64,000 bases of DNA from Bacillus sp. (in: firmicutes) (lineage in GTDB: Bacteria; Bacillota; Bacilli; Bacillales; Bacillaceae_J). The stretch covers positions 1 to 64,000 of the forward strand of contig DUSF01000054.1 of the NCBI GenBank assembly GCA_012842745.1, in the 5' to 3' direction. Position 1 is the stretch's first letter, and the number at the start of each line of letters is the position of its first letter. The notes below the pieces were generated by a model. The model saw only the letters and a list, made by a program, of their open reading frames with translations, had not been told where the DNA came from and did no database searches. Shown here in pieces: positions 25,417 to 34,437 of the stretch. Both the position numbers and the translations under genes were made by a program.

Positions 25417-26073
25417 ATGACAATTCGAATCATTATTACGGATGACCATGCCATCGTTAGAACAGGTATAGAAATGATGGTGAACTTGCAGGAGGATATG
25501 GAGGTTATTGATACTGCGTGTGATGGGAGTGAAGCATTTCAAAAGGCAATTCAGTTGAAACCTGATATTGTGATTATGGATTTAAACATGGCGCCTGGGG
25601 AGAATGGTTTAATAGCAACGAAAAAATTAAAAGAAGCCAATCCTGATATTAAAGTATTAATTTTAACGATGCATGATGATCGGGAATACATATTCCGGGT
25701 TTTGCAGGCTGGTGCTTCAGGCTATATTTTAAAGAGTGCAGAGGATATGGATTTAATTAATGCTATTCGTACGGTACAAAGAGGAGAAGCATACCTTTAT
25801 CCAAAGGCACAAAAGCTGTTAATTGAGGATTATATGGAACGAATTGCGAATGAGGGTGAAGATGATATTTTTCAGCAACTATCAATAAGAGAGCAAGAGG
25901 TTCTTGAATATATTGCGAAGGGGTATACAAATAAAGAAATCGCAGACATGCTGTACTTGTCAGTTAAAACTATCGAATCACATAAATCAAAAATCATGGA
26001 AAAATTACAATTAAGAACAAGGCCTGAGTTAGTTAGATATGCTCTGAAACAAGGCTTACTTGATTTTGAATAG
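25417..26073 (+). CDS. NarL/LuxR-type response regulator
   Basis: 218-aa DNA-binding transcription regulator. The receiver domain (1-120) has ITDDHA acidic residues, phospho-acceptor D in DIVIMDLNM, T in LTMHDD and K in YILKSAED. The C-terminal LuxR helix-turn-helix has LSIREQEVLEYIAKGYTNKEIADMLYLSVKTIESH split over about 155-190. ATG 25417 has GGGGGG upstream. The kinase gene overlaps or abuts its stop codon, so they form one two-component operon, of the DegU/ComA type. Targets unknown. Confidence 0.93.
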   Translation: MTIRIIITDDHAIVRTGIEMMVNLQEDMEVIDTACDGSEAFQKAIQLKPDIVIMDLNMAPGENGLIATKKLKEANPDIKVLILTMHDDREYIFRVLQAGASGYILKSAEDMDLINAIRTVQRGEAYLYPKAQKLLIEDYMERIANEGEDDIFQQLSIREQEVLEYIAKGYTNKEIADMLYLSVKTIESHKSKIMEKLQLRTRPELVRYALKQGLLDFE

Positions 26074-26084
26074 TGGTGAGTCGA

Positions 26085-27605
26085 ATGGGGTTGTTAAATA
26101 AATTCGAGATAAGAGCAATCATTAGTGTTTTTGTAGCGTTGCTTGTTTTCATTTTGACAAGGCTCTTGCATATGACGATTTCTTTCATATACGACCCTGC
26201 TTACTTTTTGATTTTTCATACCTTATTTGAGCTTTTTAGTATTTTTGTTTCCTACTCAATCTTTTTCTTTGGGTGGCTGACATTTCAGCATACCCGTTCC
26301 ACTAAGGAATTGAATTTGAGTTTGATTTTTTTTGCTGTTGGGTCAATTGATTTACTACATACTTTAACATATAAAGGAATGCCCTTTTTCCAATCTGAAC
26401 ATACGATTGCAATTGCAACATGGTTTTGGATTACAGGTAGATTTATAGAAAGCATAGGATTAGGGTATTATCTCCTGAAAAATCATAGTGAAGGTATAGT
26501 TGAAAGACGAAAAAATATAAAAATAATTTTAACAATCGTTGTTGTATTACTGTTAATTTATGTGATTTTATCCTATGCACAAAATCTCCCTGTACTCCTC
26601 GAAGACGGGATTGGTGTAACGGGTACGAAAGTAATTTTAGAATATATTATAAGTATTATTCATTTTATTACTTTAATCATAATTACGAAGAAATATACAG
26701 TTGAGCGGAACCGAAACTATCTGACTATTTCTATTGGAATTATTTTTATTCTGATTGGGGAGCTAGTATTCACGCTATATCGCAATATATATGATGTCGA
26801 TAATTTATTGGGCCATATATACAAAGTTTTAGGATATTTTTATTTGTTCAGAGGCATCTATTTGCCGCATTTCAAGGAAATTTTGGAAGGGAAAGAGAAA
26901 GCGGAACTTCAGAGGACTTTAGTTGAGGAGAGGTTACGGGAGCAAGAAAGTAAGGTAACCTCAAACATATTATTGGCTCAAGAAGAGGAACGAATGAGGG
27001 TTTCCCGACATCTTCATGATGGAGTAGGACAATTGCTGTATAGTGTTTTAGTATCGCTAAAAATGTTAAAACAATTAGGGTTAAATGAGAAAATCAATAG
27101 TCATATCGAAAATGTCGAAAAATTAACAAGTAATTCGATGGATGAAATTAAAACGATTGCTTTCGAACTTAGGCCTAGTTCACTTGATGACCTTGGGTTA
27201 TTTTCTGCGATACGTGCCCATAATCAAAGATATGAAAAAACCTTTGGCATCAAAGTAGATTTGGACATTAACGGCAAGAAGCAAAGGTATTCTCGTGAAA
27301 TAGAAACGGAGCTTTATCGTATATTTCAAGAAGCTTTAAACAATGCGGCGAAATATGCTGAAACAGATAAGATCATTGTAAGGATTATTAATAATGTTAA
27401 TAGCGTTGAACTTCAAGTTATTGATGAGGGAAAAGGCTTTAAAGTTGAACAATATAAAAGGTCAAATGGTTCAAAAGGGATTGGCTTGTACAGCATGAAA
27501 GAACGTGCTGGCCTATTAAAAGGTACATTTGAAATTGAATCAGTCGAAGAAGTAGGTACAAAGATTAAAGTAGTTATACCGTTAAATTCCGATAATACTA
27601 ATTAA
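26085..27605 (+). CDS. MASE3 sensor histidine kinase, NarL-partner type
   Basis: 506 aa. The N-terminal MASE3 membrane sensor (about 1-265, with IDLLHTLTYKGMP) matches the sensor of the GGDEF-EAL protein at 19778. A coiled linker leads to the HisKA_3 box RHLHDGVGQLLYSVLVSL, whose first conserved H is the phospho-acceptor, and a HATPase domain with EALNNAAKYAE (N box) and GKGF/GSKGIGLYSMKERA (G boxes). The start is weakly defined: GTG 26073, GTG 26076 and ATG 26085 are in frame; GGTGAG before 26085 favours that one. Cotranscribed with the regulator gene upstream. Confidence 0.9.
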   Translation: MGLLNKFEIRAIISVFVALLVFILTRLLHMTISFIYDPAYFLIFHTLFELFSIFVSYSIFFFGWLTFQHTRSTKELNLSLIFFAVGSIDLLHTLTYKGMPFFQSEHTIAIATWFWITGRFIESIGLGYYLLKNHSEGIVERRKNIKIILTIVVVLLLIYVILSYAQNLPVLLEDGIGVTGTKVILEYIISIIHFITLIIITKKYTVERNRNYLTISIGIIFILIGELVFTLYRNIYDVDNLLGHIYKVLGYFYLFRGIYLPHFKEILEGKEKAELQRTLVEERLREQESKVTSNILLAQEEERMRVSRHLHDGVGQLLYSVLVSLKMLKQLGLNEKINSHIENVEKLTSNSMDEIKTIAFELRPSSLDDLGLFSAIRAHNQRYEKTFGIKVDLDINGKKQRYSREIETELYRIFQEALNNAAKYAETDKIIVRIINNVNSVELQVIDEGKGFKVEQYKRSNGSKGIGLYSMKERAGLLKGTFEIESVEEVGTKIKVVIPLNSDNTN

Positions 27606-27615
27606 AAAAACGATG

Positions 27616-27650
27616 AAAAAGGGTTATCCGAAACTGGATAGCCTTTTTTT
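27616..27650 (+). terminator. Terminator after the two-component operon
   Basis: AAAAAGGGTTATCC and GGATAGCCTTTTTTT form a stem with a single bulge. Confidence 0.75.
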
Positions 27651-27760
27651 GCTTTCAGGGATTTTCTCATTCTAGAATAGGGAATCTCCCGATAGATAAT
27701 TTTTTGAAAAAAGTTAATAATTAACATGAATAAGTTTAATCATTAGCAAGGGGGGATGAG

Positions 27761-28477
27761 ATGGAACAGTCGTTGTCTAACTTGGATGATATTGAAGATG
27801 GGGAACAACTAGAAACAAATCGGGAACTGGAATTAAAGTATCATACTTTAGAGAATTTGCTACGGAAACTAATGATTGATCAAGAACTTAAAAATAAAAA
27901 TGTGTCGTGGGAACTATATCATGTTGTTGCCCAGACGTTATTTAGCATATTACTTGGGATTAGAATGACCATCAATGAGGACGTTGATGAAATATTAAAA
28001 AACTATTTAAAAAAGCTGGAAATATCAACTAGTGAAGTGTTAAATATAGTTAAAAGGCTATCTTCGGATCTTTATCCTCAGGTAATCGAGGAAATAGGGT
28101 TTGTAGCAGTATTAATAAGCTATATAAACTCCTTAAAAGAGGATGGTATAAATATAAAGTTGCAAATTAACGGAGAAAAAAAACAAGTTCACAGCGATAA
28201 GGACTTACTTTTTTATCGTATAGCCGAGGAAATAATCAGATTTGTCGTACATGAATTAAAAAAGGATCGTATGAAACTGATTCTTTCATTTGAAAATGGT
28301 ACTGAAAATAAATTTTTGTTTTCTTTTCAATGTAGTCAAAATGAAATAGATCAGCAAACGATTGAAAATGGTTTAGAAATTACGAAGAAACGGTTAGAAG
28401 ATGTGGATGGTTGGAGTTATATTCAAAGAAAAAAGGAAGAAATGGATAAGTGGTTGATTGAGATATACATTCCATAA
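27761..28477 (+). CDS. Degenerate histidine-kinase-like protein (pseudokinase)
   Basis: 238 aa, no membrane segment. The stretch ELYHVVAQTLFSILLGIRM aligns with the HisKA_3 box (pattern ELHDxVxQxLFSILLGLR), but the phospho-acceptor His is Tyr and the next Asp is His. The C-terminal part resembles a shrunken HATPase domain: YRIAEEIIRFVVHELKKDRM replaces the N box without its Asn, and no GxGxG box is seen. It is therefore unlikely to bind ATP or be phosphorylated. It follows the real kinase by 155 bp with its own ribosome site (AAGGGGGG) and may tune that system. Family assignment is by pattern only. Confidence 0.65.
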   Translation: MEQSLSNLDDIEDGEQLETNRELELKYHTLENLLRKLMIDQELKNKNVSWELYHVVAQTLFSILLGIRMTINEDVDEILKNYLKKLEISTSEVLNIVKRLSSDLYPQVIEEIGFVAVLISYINSLKEDGINIKLQINGEKKQVHSDKDLLFYRIAEEIIRFVVHELKKDRMKLILSFENGTENKFLFSFQCSQNEIDQQTIENGLEITKKRLEDVDGWSYIQRKKEEMDKWLIEIYIP

Positions 28478-28486
28478 TAAAATTCA

Positions 28487-28520
28487 AAATCAGGTGGAGT
28501 CTTGGGACTCCACCTGATTT
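28487..28520. terminator. Two-way terminator between the pseudokinase and permease genes
   Basis: A perfect 15-bp stem (AAATCAGGTGGAGTC and its complement) with a 4-nt loop serves both converging genes. Confidence 0.85.
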
Positions 28521-28550
28521 AAATGACTCACGAAATAGGTCTATAACGCA

Positions 28551-29852
28551 TTAATGTGGTAAAAAGGCTAGTTGGAAGAAGAATAATACGGCGAAAATAT
28601 ATAACAACGGATGGACTTCACGCCATTTCCCTTTCACAATTTTCATTAATGGATGAGAAATAAAGCCTAAAGCAATCCCGGTAGCAATGCTTGATGTTAA
28701 AGGCATGCTCAAGATAATTAAAAAGGCTGGAAAGGCTTCATCTAGTTCATTCCATTTAATATTGGCGATGTTTCCCATCATTAAACTGCCAACAATGATT
28801 AATGCTGGTGCTGTAATCGCTGAAAGACCTGATACAGCTCCAACGAGTGGGCCGAAAAAAGCAGCTATAATAAACAACACTCCAACCGTTACTGATGTCA
28901 AACCAGTTCTTCCGCCAGCAGCAACCCCAGATGAGGATTCAATATAGGCACTAGTAGGGCTTGTCCCAAACATCGCCCCTGCTGTTGCAGCAACGGAATC
29001 AGCTAGTAAGGCTTGTCGCGCTCTTGGTAGTGTATTTCCTTTTATTAAACCAGCCTGCTCTGCAACCCCAATCATCGTTCCCGTTGTATCGAAAATGGTA
29101 ACAAGCAAAAAGGAGAATACAACCGCATAAAGACCGTATTGAATGACATCAGAAATTGCAGTAAGAGGGTTTAAAATAATGATTCCTTCAGGTAATGCTG
29201 GCATTGATATTATTCCGTTTTCAAAGGAAAGCTGACCTGAAAAATAAGCGATGATTCCGGTACTAATCATTCCAAGGAATAGTGCCCCATTCACATTTAA
29301 TGATAAAAGGATTAATGTTATCGCTAAACCAATTAATGCTAATAATGCTTGTGGTGAGTGCAAATCTCCAAGAGCTACAAGATTTGATGGGTGAGCTGTT
29401 ATAATTCCTGTAAGCCTTAATCCAATAAAAGCAATGAATAGACCGATTCCAGCGGCGATACCTTGCTTTAGGTTTTCGGGAATCGCTTCAATTAATTTTT
29501 GTCGCAATGGTGTTAATGATAAGATGATAAAAAGTAAACCAGCCACAAAAACTGCTGCAAAAGCAGTTTGATAGGAGACTTCAGTATGTGTACCAACAAC
29601 TGAGTATGCGAAATAGGCATTTAGGCCCATCCCAGGTGCAATGGCAATTGGATAATTGGCTGCTAAACCCATCCATAAAGTTCCGATAACAGTTGCGATA
29701 ATCGTTGCCGTAAAGACTTGCTCAAAAGGCACCCCAGCATCTGATAAAATAATTGGATTGACAACAACAATATAGACCATCGTCAAAAAAGTAGTAATAC
29801 CAGCAACGATTTCTGTTTTAATATTTGTTTGATTTTCTTTTAGTTTGAACAA
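28551..29852 (-). CDS. pbuG: NCS2-family purine permease (guanine/hypoxanthine, PbuG-like)
   Basis: Imports hypoxanthine and guanine. 433 aa with about 12-14 membrane helices and the AzgA-subfamily motifs GITTFLTMVYIVVVNP, APGMGLNAYFAY, FDTTGTMIGVAEQAG and GTSPTSAYIESSSGVAAGGRTGLTS (read in parts). The start is taken as TTG 29852, 8 nt after GGAGG; the longer frame from TTG 29867 starts on the ribosome site itself. No purine riboswitch is visible upstream; two PurBox-like sites are. Confidence 0.9.
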   Translation of the reverse strand: MFKLKENQTNIKTEIVAGITTFLTMVYIVVVNPIILSDAGVPFEQVFTATIIATVIGTLWMGLAANYPIAIAPGMGLNAYFAYSVVGTHTEVSYQTAFAAVFVAGLLFIILSLTPLRQKLIEAIPENLKQGIAAGIGLFIAFIGLRLTGIITAHPSNLVALGDLHSPQALLALIGLAITLILLSLNVNGALFLGMISTGIIAYFSGQLSFENGIISMPALPEGIIILNPLTAISDVIQYGLYAVVFSFLLVTIFDTTGTMIGVAEQAGLIKGNTLPRARQALLADSVAATAGAMFGTSPTSAYIESSSGVAAGGRTGLTSVTVGVLFIIAAFFGPLVGAVSGLSAITAPALIIVGSLMMGNIANIKWNELDEAFPAFLIILSMPLTSSIATGIALGFISHPLMKIVKGKWREVHPLLYIFAVLFFFQLAFLPH

Positions 29853-29866
29853 TTGTGTAACCTCCA

Positions 29867-29910
29867 AGATACGAACATTTAAACATACGTGATTAATAAT
29901 ATTCGTTTTT
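29867..29910. promoter_or_regulatory. Pair of PurBox-like sites upstream of the purine permease gene
   Basis: AGATACGAACATT at 29867-29879 and, on the other strand, AAAAACGAATATT at 29898-29910 each match the PurR box (AWWWCCGAACWWT) at 11 of 13 positions, in inverted orientation and 18 bp apart. Known PurR targets have inverted boxes about 16-17 bp apart. The closeness to the start codon is unusual. Confidence 0.35.
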
Positions 29911-30034
29911 AATCAAAATCTCAACTTTTTTATTTTTTTAGTATAATGCTATTTTTCCCTTAAGACTTAAAATTAGAAATAAAGTTGAAAATAATATATG
30001 CTTTTCTTTATTGAACTGAAACGGGGGAAATGAA

Positions 30035-31201
30035 TTGAAGGATAAAAAAGCATTATTGCTTCTATTTATAATTATGTTTTTAGTTATGGTTGGTTTTGGA
30101 ATTATTATTCCAGTCCTTCCTTTCTTTGCTGAAGAAATTGGCGCGACACCAACGGAGTTAGGATTATTAATGGCTGTTTATTCCTTAATGCAGTTATTGT
30201 TTGCGCCGATGTGGGGACGAATTTCTGACCGCATCGGTAGAAAGCCTGTTTTACTAATTGGGATTTTCGGGCTTGCCCTGTCCTTTTTCTTATTTGCAAT
30301 CTCAACGGAGCTATGGATGTTGTTTGCTGCAAGAATTATTGGCGGGATTTTGTCCTCAGCTAATATGCCAACATCAATGGCTTATGTTGCAGATATAACA
30401 ACGCCAGAAGACCGGGGCAAAGGAATGGGAATCATCGGTGCTGCAGTTGGTCTAGGTTTTATTTTTGGGCCAGCTATTGGCGGCATATTTTCTAAAGTAA
30501 GTCTGAATACACCATTTTGGATTGCCGGTATTGTTTCTTTCGTTACATTTGTTTTTGTATTTATTTTTTTGAAGGAATCATTAGTTAAGGATAATGAAGA
30601 AAATGCGAGCCAAGGGGCAGGAACGCCATGGCAAACGGTTAGAGGAACGATGGGTATTCTTTATTTTCTATCGTTGTTTATTTCTTTTTCATTAGCAGGG
30701 CTAGAAGCAACATTTGCCTATTTCGCTGCCGCTCGCGCTGGAATTGATTCGGTAAACTTAGGTTATATTTTTATGATTATGGGTTTTGCCGGGGCCGCCG
30801 TACAAGGTGGCTTAGTTGGCCGCTTAATTAAAAAGCATGGTGAAGGAAAGGTCATCCAAGTCGGGATTATCGTTTCGGTAATTGGTTTTGCGTTAATTTT
30901 GCTAGTACATGACTTTTTCACAGCTGCACTCTTTTTGACGATTTTTGGAGTAGGAAACGGTGTTATTCGGCCAGCCGTCTCTTCTTTATTGACGAAAATA
31001 AATTCAGGGGGGTATGGTGGAGTAACAGGTGTACTTTCCTCCTTTGAATCATTGGGGCGGATACTAGGTCCGCCAATTGCAGGCGCATTGTATTCAATTT
31101 TGATTGATTTGCCATATATTACAGGGGCATTGATTTCTGTTGTCGCATTTATGCTATACCGAGTGTATGAACGCAAAGTTAAGGTTGGAGGCTCTCTTTG
31201 A
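30035..31201 (+). CDS. MFS multidrug exporter, Bmr/NorA-like
   Basis: 388 aa, 12 membrane helices. Motif A is APMWGRISDRIGRKPVLLIG between helices 2 and 3; the antiporter motif C appears as GAAVGLGFIFGPAIGG in helix 5. These mark drug:H+ antiporters of the DHA1 family. The start is TTG, with ACGGGGGA upstream and good spacing; a nearby ATG runs into a stop at once. Substrate not deducible. Confidence 0.88.
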   Translation: MKDKKALLLLFIIMFLVMVGFGIIIPVLPFFAEEIGATPTELGLLMAVYSLMQLLFAPMWGRISDRIGRKPVLLIGIFGLALSFFLFAISTELWMLFAARIIGGILSSANMPTSMAYVADITTPEDRGKGMGIIGAAVGLGFIFGPAIGGIFSKVSLNTPFWIAGIVSFVTFVFVFIFLKESLVKDNEENASQGAGTPWQTVRGTMGILYFLSLFISFSLAGLEATFAYFAAARAGIDSVNLGYIFMIMGFAGAAVQGGLVGRLIKKHGEGKVIQVGIIVSVIGFALILLVHDFFTAALFLTIFGVGNGVIRPAVSSLLTKINSGGYGGVTGVLSSFESLGRILGPPIAGALYSILIDLPYITGALISVVAFMLYRVYERKVKVGGSL

Positions 31202-31220
31202 TTGAGAGCCTTCTGCTTTT
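31189..31220. terminator. Terminator overlapping the end of the MFS gene
   Basis: AGGCTCTC/GAGAGCCT stem with T-rich tail at 31216-31220, between two converging genes. Confidence 0.7.
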
Positions 31221-31717
31221 TAATTCGGCCTAATTTGCACAGGCGTTCCAATCGGTACTATTCTTGAAAGCTCTTCTACATCATGATTGTACATGCGAAT
31301 GCATCCTTTTGAAACGGCTTTACCGATTGAGCTTGGATTATTCGTACCATGAATGCCATAATGCTCCTTCGATAAACTCATCCACATTGTCCCAAATGGT
31401 CCTCCAGGGTTAGGTGCTTTATTAACGATAATATAGTCTCCAATTGGTGTAGCAGTTACCATTCTCCCAACAGCTATAGGGTATACCTTTATTAAACTAC
31501 CATTCTTATATAAGGTTAACTTCCGCTTTGCGACTGAAATATAAATGTGATATGGCTGTGTTTCAATCGGTGGAAAGCCTGGAATTTCGATAAGCTGTCC
31601 GGGAAAAATAAAATTTGGGTTAATTGCTGGATTAGCTTGAATAATTTTGTGAAGTGAAACTCTGTAATCTTTGGCAATTGAACCCAAGGTTTCCCCTCGC
31701 TTTACAATATGTCTCAT
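31220..31717 (-). CDS. LysM-L,D-transpeptidase (YkuD/ErfK type)
   Basis: Cell wall enzyme that forms 3-3 or alternative crosslinks in peptidoglycan. 165 aa: one LysM domain (about 3-48, [19 protein letters not shown]...[10 protein letters not shown]) followed by the YkuD catalytic domain with [20 protein letters not shown], where the conserved His, Ser, Cys and Arg are all present. Like B. subtilis YkuD it has no classical signal peptide; YkuD is a spore-associated protein. Read from a short upstream region shared divergently with the GntP permease gene. Confidence 0.92.
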   Translation of the reverse strand: MRHIVKRGETLGSIAKDYRVSLHKIIQANPAINPNFIFPGQLIEIPGFPPIETQPYHIYISVAKRKLTLYKNGSLIKVYPIAVGRMVTATPIGDYIIVNKAPNPGGPFGTMWMSLSKEHYGIHGTNNPSSIGKAVSKGCIRMYNHDVEELSRIVPIGTPVQIRPN

Positions 31718-31852
31718 CAGTAAGTCCCCTTTTATTATTCTTTGTTCTACCTATTTGTCCATATAGTGAAAACATTAATTTTATGTTATCTTATTCATTA
31801 ACAAATAGTACTGTTAACAAGGTCGTAACGTTTATTCAAGGGGTGAAACATT

Positions 31853-33121
31853 ATGGGGGTTGATGTTCAAGCAAGCACATTAGGGACAATTACCGCATTA
31901 ATTATCGCAATATTCCTAATAGTAAAAAGGGTTTCTCCACCTATTGCAATGATGGCGGGGGCGCTTAGCGGCGGCTTAGTAGGTGGATTGGCTTTTGGCG
32001 AAACCGTTGCTGTGATGATTGACGGTGCCAAGGGAATGTCTGGGATTGTACTTAGAGTTTTAACAGCAGGCGTTTTAGCAGGTGTTTTAATAGAGTCAGG
32101 AGCTGCAAAAACAATTGCAGAATCGATATTACATAAAATGGGGGAGAAAAAGGCGCTTCTAGCGATTACGATTGCAACTGCGATTTTAACAGGTGTTGGC
32201 GTATTTATCGGCGTAGCTGTCATTACGGTTGCACCAATTGCCTTGGCGATTGCAAAACGGGCGAATCTATCGAAATTTGCTGTCTTACTTGCAATCTCTG
32301 GCGGTGGGAAAGCGGGAAATATCATTTCACCCAATCCAAATACGATTGCGGCATCTGAGGCTTTTAGTGTTCCATTAACTTCAGTGATGGCAGCGGGGTT
32401 AATCCCAGCACTAATCGGCGTTCTCTGTACATATTTTATTGCTAGCAAACTTAAACAAACGGGAAGTGCAGTCGCCGATGCCGACTTGGATATTACCGAG
32501 GAAGGCAATTTGCCAAAACTAATGTCTTCCTTATCAGGGCCGATTGTAGCAATTATTCTATTATTATTGCAACCTGCTTTCGGAATATCAATTGACCCCT
32601 TAATAGCGTTGCCATTAGGCGGGATTGCCGGCGCATTTTTCATGAAAAAGCAAAGAGAATTAAATGTTTACATTACATCCGGTCTTGAAAAAATGTCTGG
32701 AATTGCTGTCTTGTTGCTTGGGACAGGGACGTTGGCGGGGTTAATCAAGCATTCAACTTTATCATCTGTAATCAGTCATTCTATTGAATCACTGGGTCTG
32801 CCAGCCGCCTTACTTGCACCAATTGCAGGGATTACAATGTCAGCGGCAACGGCATCAACTGCGGCAGCAACAGCAGTAGCAGGAAGTGCATTTGCACCAA
32901 CAATCATGGACATCGGTGTTAGTGCTTTTGCAGGGGCAGCGATGGTTCACGCAGGGGCGATTGTGCTAGATCATATGCCTCATGGAACGTATTTTCATAT
33001 TACCCGCCAAAGTGTCAATATGAATATGAGCGAAAGATTCAAGCTAATTCCATATGAAGCATTGATTGGCTTCGTTATTGCAGTTGTTTCTACTATTTTA
33101 TTTGGAATGATATTAAGTTAA
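31853..33121 (+). CDS. GntP-family gluconate/organic acid permease
   Basis: 422 aa with about 12 membrane helices, typical of the GntP family: SPPIAMMAGALSGGLVGG near the N-terminus, and the ISGGGKAGNIISPNPNTIAASE loop region (read in parts), then SAATASTAAATAVAG and HAGAIVLDHMPHGTYFH. Family members import gluconate or similar hydroxyacids with protons. No gluconate kinase or regulator is adjacent, so substrate is open. AAGGGGTG precedes the ATG. Confidence 0.88.
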   Translation: MGVDVQASTLGTITALIIAIFLIVKRVSPPIAMMAGALSGGLVGGLAFGETVAVMIDGAKGMSGIVLRVLTAGVLAGVLIESGAAKTIAESILHKMGEKKALLAITIATAILTGVGVFIGVAVITVAPIALAIAKRANLSKFAVLLAISGGGKAGNIISPNPNTIAASEAFSVPLTSVMAAGLIPALIGVLCTYFIASKLKQTGSAVADADLDITEEGNLPKLMSSLSGPIVAIILLLLQPAFGISIDPLIALPLGGIAGAFFMKKQRELNVYITSGLEKMSGIAVLLLGTGTLAGLIKHSTLSSVISHSIESLGLPAALLAPIAGITMSAATASTAAATAVAGSAFAPTIMDIGVSAFAGAAMVHAGAIVLDHMPHGTYFHITRQSVNMNMSERFKLIPYEALIGFVIAVVSTILFGMILS

Positions 33122-33148
33122 ATGTAGAAATTGATATTTATGTAGTAT

Positions 33149-33206
33149 GGGGCATCCAAAGGTTGAAATAATCAACTTATTGGTTAGCCTCATATCTTTT
33201 TAATTT
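33149..33206 (+). terminator. Terminator after the GntP gene
   Basis: A long imperfect hairpin with GGTTGA/TCAACT at its tip and GGGC/GCCT at its base is followed by TTTTTAATTT. Confidence 0.6.
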
Positions 33207-33245
33207 ACTTATAGTTTTACATGATGATATAATAATTCATCGATG

Positions 33246-33265
33246 ATATTTCGCACACGAAATAT
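33246..33265. promoter_or_regulatory. Palindromic operator of the MarR-controlled efflux operon
   Basis: A perfect inverted repeat ATATTTCG-CACA-CGAAATAT; a further half-site TACGAAATA follows at 33271-33279. It lies about 40 bp before the MarR gene, the expected place for autoregulation. Confidence 0.65.
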
Positions 33266-33303
33266 TTACATACGAAATAAAAAGCGTAAGGCAGGGGTGT
33301 AAA

Positions 33304-33744
33304 ATAAAAGAAATTCGGCGACTGATTAAAACGATTAATCAATATTATTTTGATTTATTTTCACATGAAATTAAAGGAACGGATTTAACGGTTCCACAGG
33401 TGCTTGTTCTGCGTTGCATGTCGCAAGAGCCACAAATGGTATCTTCGATAAGTGAAAAAGTTCTGCTTTCTAATAGCACTGTTTCAGGCATTATCGACCG
33501 CTTAGAGAAAAATGGCTATGTCAAAAGAGTGCGCGATCAAAACGATCGCAGAATTGTCTGGGTAACTGAAACAGATAAGCTCATTAAATTAAGGGAACAA
33601 TCACCTGTACTAAATAAGGATTTTTCTGGATTTTTATTAGAAGATTTAGAATCAAATGAAATTGAACAGATTGTAGGCTCACTACAGTTATTGTCAGCAC
33701 ACATGCAAAAGAAACTAGAAAACTATAAAAATAACAGTTTTTAA
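33304..33744 (+). CDS. MarR-family repressor with a non-standard start codon
   Basis: About 146 aa. Winged helix-turn-helix with LTVPQVLVLRCMSQ, ISEKVLLSNSTVSGIIDRLE and the wing VKRVRDQNDRRIVWVT. The obvious homology extends well before the first GTG (33400), back to KEIRRLIKTINQYYFDLFSHEI. No ATG, GTG or TTG exists there in frame; ATA 33304 lies 6 nt after AGGGGTG and ATT 33313 and CTG 33322 are alternatives. Rare start codons can keep repressor levels low. It heads the efflux operon and probably binds the palindrome at 33246. Confidence 0.85.
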   Translation: MKEIRRLIKTINQYYFDLFSHEIKGTDLTVPQVLVLRCMSQEPQMVSSISEKVLLSNSTVSGIIDRLEKNGYVKRVRDQNDRRIVWVTETDKLIKLREQSPVLNKDFSGFLLEDLESNEIEQIVGSLQLLSAHMQKKLENYKNNSF

Positions 33745-33768
33745 GAAAATCATAGAATGGGTGGGAGT

Positions 33769-34425
33769 ATGGAACGTAAAAAGTCATTAATAGTCATTCT
33801 TATATTAATCATCGGCTCTGGTATTGGAATAGGTGCTTATTATTGGTATCAAGGGGCACATTATGTCAAAACAGAGGATGCAAGAATTGCCGGTACTTTA
33901 TACAAAGTTTCTCCACAAATTTCAGGGGAAATTGAAAATGTTTATGTTGAAGAAGGGGATGTTGTTCAAGAGAATCAAACATTGGCTGAACAAAATCCAG
34001 CAAACCTAGATCCAAGTATGATTAATAAGGCTATTATCAAATCACCAATCAATGGAACGGTTGTAAAAGTTTACTCTAAAAAGAAGGAAATTGCATCGCC
34101 TAGTCAGCCGCTTGCATTAGTAATGGATATGAATTCTTTGTATGTTTCCGCCAATATCGAGGAAACAGCTATTAATAAAATAAAAGAAGGCCAAGATGTT
34201 TTCGTTTCACTTGATTTATTAGGTGGGAAAAAATTAAAAGGGAAGGTTAGCAAAATTGGCAAGGCAACAAACTCAACATTTTCACTATTGCCAGCTATTA
34301 ATACGAGCGGGAATTTCAATAAAGTTACCCAACGAATTCCGATTGAGGTCGTTATTTTTAAACCAGCTGATTTAGAACTTGTTCCTGGTACGAATGTAGT
34401 GTTGAAAATCGATATTAAATCATAA
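33769..34425 (+). CDS. Short HlyD/EmrA-type membrane fusion protein
   Basis: 218 aa. One N-terminal membrane helix (about 7-27), then a biotinyl-lipoyl-like half VKTEDARIAGTLYKVSPQISGEI, a second half SPINGTVVKVYSKKKE, and a beta-barrel domain. The usual coiled-coil hairpin between the lipoyl halves is nearly absent. In Gram-positives such proteins assist DHA2 exporters, and the exporter gene follows after 12 nt. The ATG at 33769 has GGGTGGGA upstream; an earlier start at 33757 begins on that site. Confidence 0.87.
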   Translation: MERKKSLIVILILIIGSGIGIGAYYWYQGAHYVKTEDARIAGTLYKVSPQISGEIENVYVEEGDVVQENQTLAEQNPANLDPSMINKAIIKSPINGTVVKVYSKKKEIASPSQPLALVMDMNSLYVSANIEETAINKIKEGQDVFVSLDLLGGKKLKGKVSKIGKATNSTFSLLPAINTSGNFNKVTQRIPIEVVIFKPADLELVPGTNVVLKIDIKS

Positions 34426-34437
34426 GGAGGGCCTACA

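Noticed and set aside
29853..30034. Purine riboswitch before the permease
   Set aside because: The conserved purine aptamer core was not found on the minus strand of this leader.
33400..33744. MarR gene starting at GTG 33400
   Set aside because: That start drops the conserved first helix; clear homologous sequence continues about 32 codons upstream.
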